Origin: UBA2224 sp964520685
Lineage (GTDB): Bacteria > Hydrogenedentota > Hydrogenedentia > Hydrogenedentales > SLHB01
Assembly (NCBI GenBank): GCA_964520685.1
Contig: CAZFOG010000346.1
Coordinates: 1 to 7,055, forward strand
Reading direction: 5' to 3'
DNA: 7,055 nucleotides
Positions 6,555 through 7,055 of the stretch are shown in pieces. Within the stretch, counting starts at the first letter, position 1. Each line of letters begins with the position of its first letter. The notes below the pieces were generated by a model that was not told where the DNA came from, made no database searches, and worked only from the letters and a program-made list of their open reading frames with translations. Both the position numbers and the translations under genes were made by a program.

Positions 6555-6608
6555 ATACCCGCTACCGATTTGCGGGAGCGATTTTCCCACAATTCCAGAA
6601 TTCCGCGA

Positions 6609-6962
6609 TTAATCGCCGAACAGCTTCTTGAAATCGTCCAATTTGTCCGACCCGCTCGCTGTGTCCTCACTTCCGCCGAAGAGGGAATCAAGGGCGTTTC
6701 GCGCGCGGTCCCCGGCCTGCGCATCGGTCTTCTCCGTCACACGGTCCGCAAGCTCGAATTCGTCACAGAAATTACCGCCTGCTTTGTCGCCCACCCACTC
6801 GGTCGTGGGGATGTAGCATTCGTTGTGGACAGTCGGGTCGTAATAGCGGCAATTCAAGCAACAGTGCAGGTAGGCGGAGCAGTTGCCGCAGATGTCTTTC
6901 GGACCGGGCTGCTTTTTGCCTCCGCCCTCCCATGCGGCGCCGCACTCGTGACATCGCTTCAT
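6609..6962 (-). CDS. Small nine-cysteine (probable zinc-binding) protein of unknown function
   Basis: A 117-residue protein of unknown function. The start chosen is ATG at 6962 because AGGGAG (6976-6971) lies 8 nt upstream. An open extension to TTG at 7040 adds 26 Gly/Arg-rich residues of doubtful coding value. Cysteines are at 4, 7, 25, 28, 34, 35, 38, 49 and 66. Three CxxC-type pairs (CHEC, CGNC, CLNC) plus HNEC and NFCDEF suggest one or two zinc sites. The core YLHCCLNCRYYD...HNECY...NFCDEF resembles a short, widespread but uncharacterised protein type that I recall from planctomycete-like genomes; this is recollection, not a search. The C-terminal 75-117 is charged and probably disordered, with two similar motifs, ALDSLFGG and DFKKLFGD. 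There is no signal peptide, so it is cytoplasmic. It is separated from the regulator by 217 bp and is probably an independent unit. Confidence 0.8.
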   Translation of the reverse strand: MKRCHECGAAWEGGGKKQPGPKDICGNCSAYLHCCLNCRYYDPTVHNECYIPTTEWVGDKAGGNFCDEFELADRVTEKTDAQAGDRARNALDSLFGGSEDTASGSDKLDDFKKLFGD

Positions 6963-6970
6963 TCGCCGGA

Positions 6971-6976
6971 CTCCCT
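6971..6976 (-). promoter_or_regulatory. Ribosome-binding site of the nine-cysteine protein
   Basis: AGGGAG on the minus strand stands 8 nt before ATG 6962. It decides this start over the TTG at 7040. Confidence 0.6.
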
Positions 6977-7011
6977 GCTCGCGTGCCGCGAACCCGCCCA
7001 CGCACCCCTTC

Positions 7012-7040
7012 AGCCTACCCGCACCACCATTCCCAGTCAA
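7012..7040 (-). promoter_or_regulatory. Weak promoter candidate for the nine-cysteine protein gene
   Basis: On the minus strand TTGACT (7040-7035, 5 of 6 matches) is followed, after 17 bp, by TAGGCT (7017-7012, 3 of 6 matches). The -35 and spacing are good but the -10 is poor and the surroundings are GC-rich. If real, it overlaps the alternative TTG start, which argues against that longer reading. Confidence 0.25.
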
Positions 7041-7055
7041 CCGGCCAGCACGGAC

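Larger units (their letters stand above)
6392..6608. other. Intergenic region upstream of the response regulator
   Basis: A 217-bp non-coding stretch of lower GC content than its surroundings. On the minus strand it holds a candidate sigma-70 promoter (6526-6554) and the regulator's ribosome-binding site, with a leader of roughly 130 nt between them. It also has a 5-bp CCCGC/GCGGG inverted repeat (6558-6562 with 6572-6576) without a T-run, and a GGAATT direct repeat just after the upstream gene's stop. I saw no RNA gene or riboswitch. Confidence 0.6.

Noticed and set aside
6558..6576. CCCGC/GCGGG inverted repeat as a terminator for the nine-cysteine gene
   Set aside because: Only a 5-bp stem with a 9-nt loop and no T-run; it also abuts the candidate -35, so an operator or chance is as likely.

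Overview
The window is GC-rich, coding-dense bacterial DNA with four intact or near-intact genes and one gene remnant. Phylum-level identity cannot be proven from the sequence. The combination of secreted multidomain polysaccharide hydrolases, an NtrC-type regulator, a small multi-cysteine protein and a remnant resembling S23/four-helix-bundle proteins suggests an uncultivated polysaccharide degrader of the Planctomycetota/Hydrogenedentota/Verrucomicrobiota-Lentisphaerota type. That is an inference, with Hydrogenedentota my first guess.

Layout: (a) 1-192, + strand, the end of a reading frame that starts like a four-helix-bundle (23S rRNA intervening-sequence) protein and jumps directly into an aspartate-rich tail, so it looks internally deleted. 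(b) 193-378, a non-coding leader with four GTCCAT units spaced 9-10 bp apart. (c) 379-3564, + strand, a secreted protein of about 1061 residues with a GH13 (alpha-amylase superfamily) catalytic barrel and large extra beta-rich regions. (d) 3575-5011, - strand, a secreted GH28 (polygalacturonase-like) beta-helix enzyme, convergent with the GH13 gene with only 10 bp between stop codons. (e) 5018-6391, - strand, a complete sigma-54-dependent response regulator. (f) 6392-6608, a non-coding gap with a plausible promoter for the regulator. (g) 6609-6962, - strand, a small protein with nine cysteines and no known function. (h) 6963-7055, its upstream region.

The regulator and the GH28 gene almost certainly share a transcript: they are on the same strand, in the same reading frame, and separated by a single TAA. 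The GH28 signal peptide lies upstream of the first conventional start codon. Its true start is therefore probably a CTG at 5011, just after the regulator's stop and 9 nt behind a GGAG that overlaps the regulator's last codons. No partner histidine kinase, transporter or SusC/D pair is in the window. The simplest working picture is an exported alpha-glucan-active enzyme and an exported pectin-active enzyme encoded next to a sigma-54 regulator of unknown input. Nothing here is clearly a wholly new system. The points most worth checking are the GH28 start, the regulator-GH28 unit, the GH13 enzyme's altered conserved region I, and the deleted four-helix-bundle remnant beside the GTCCAT array.
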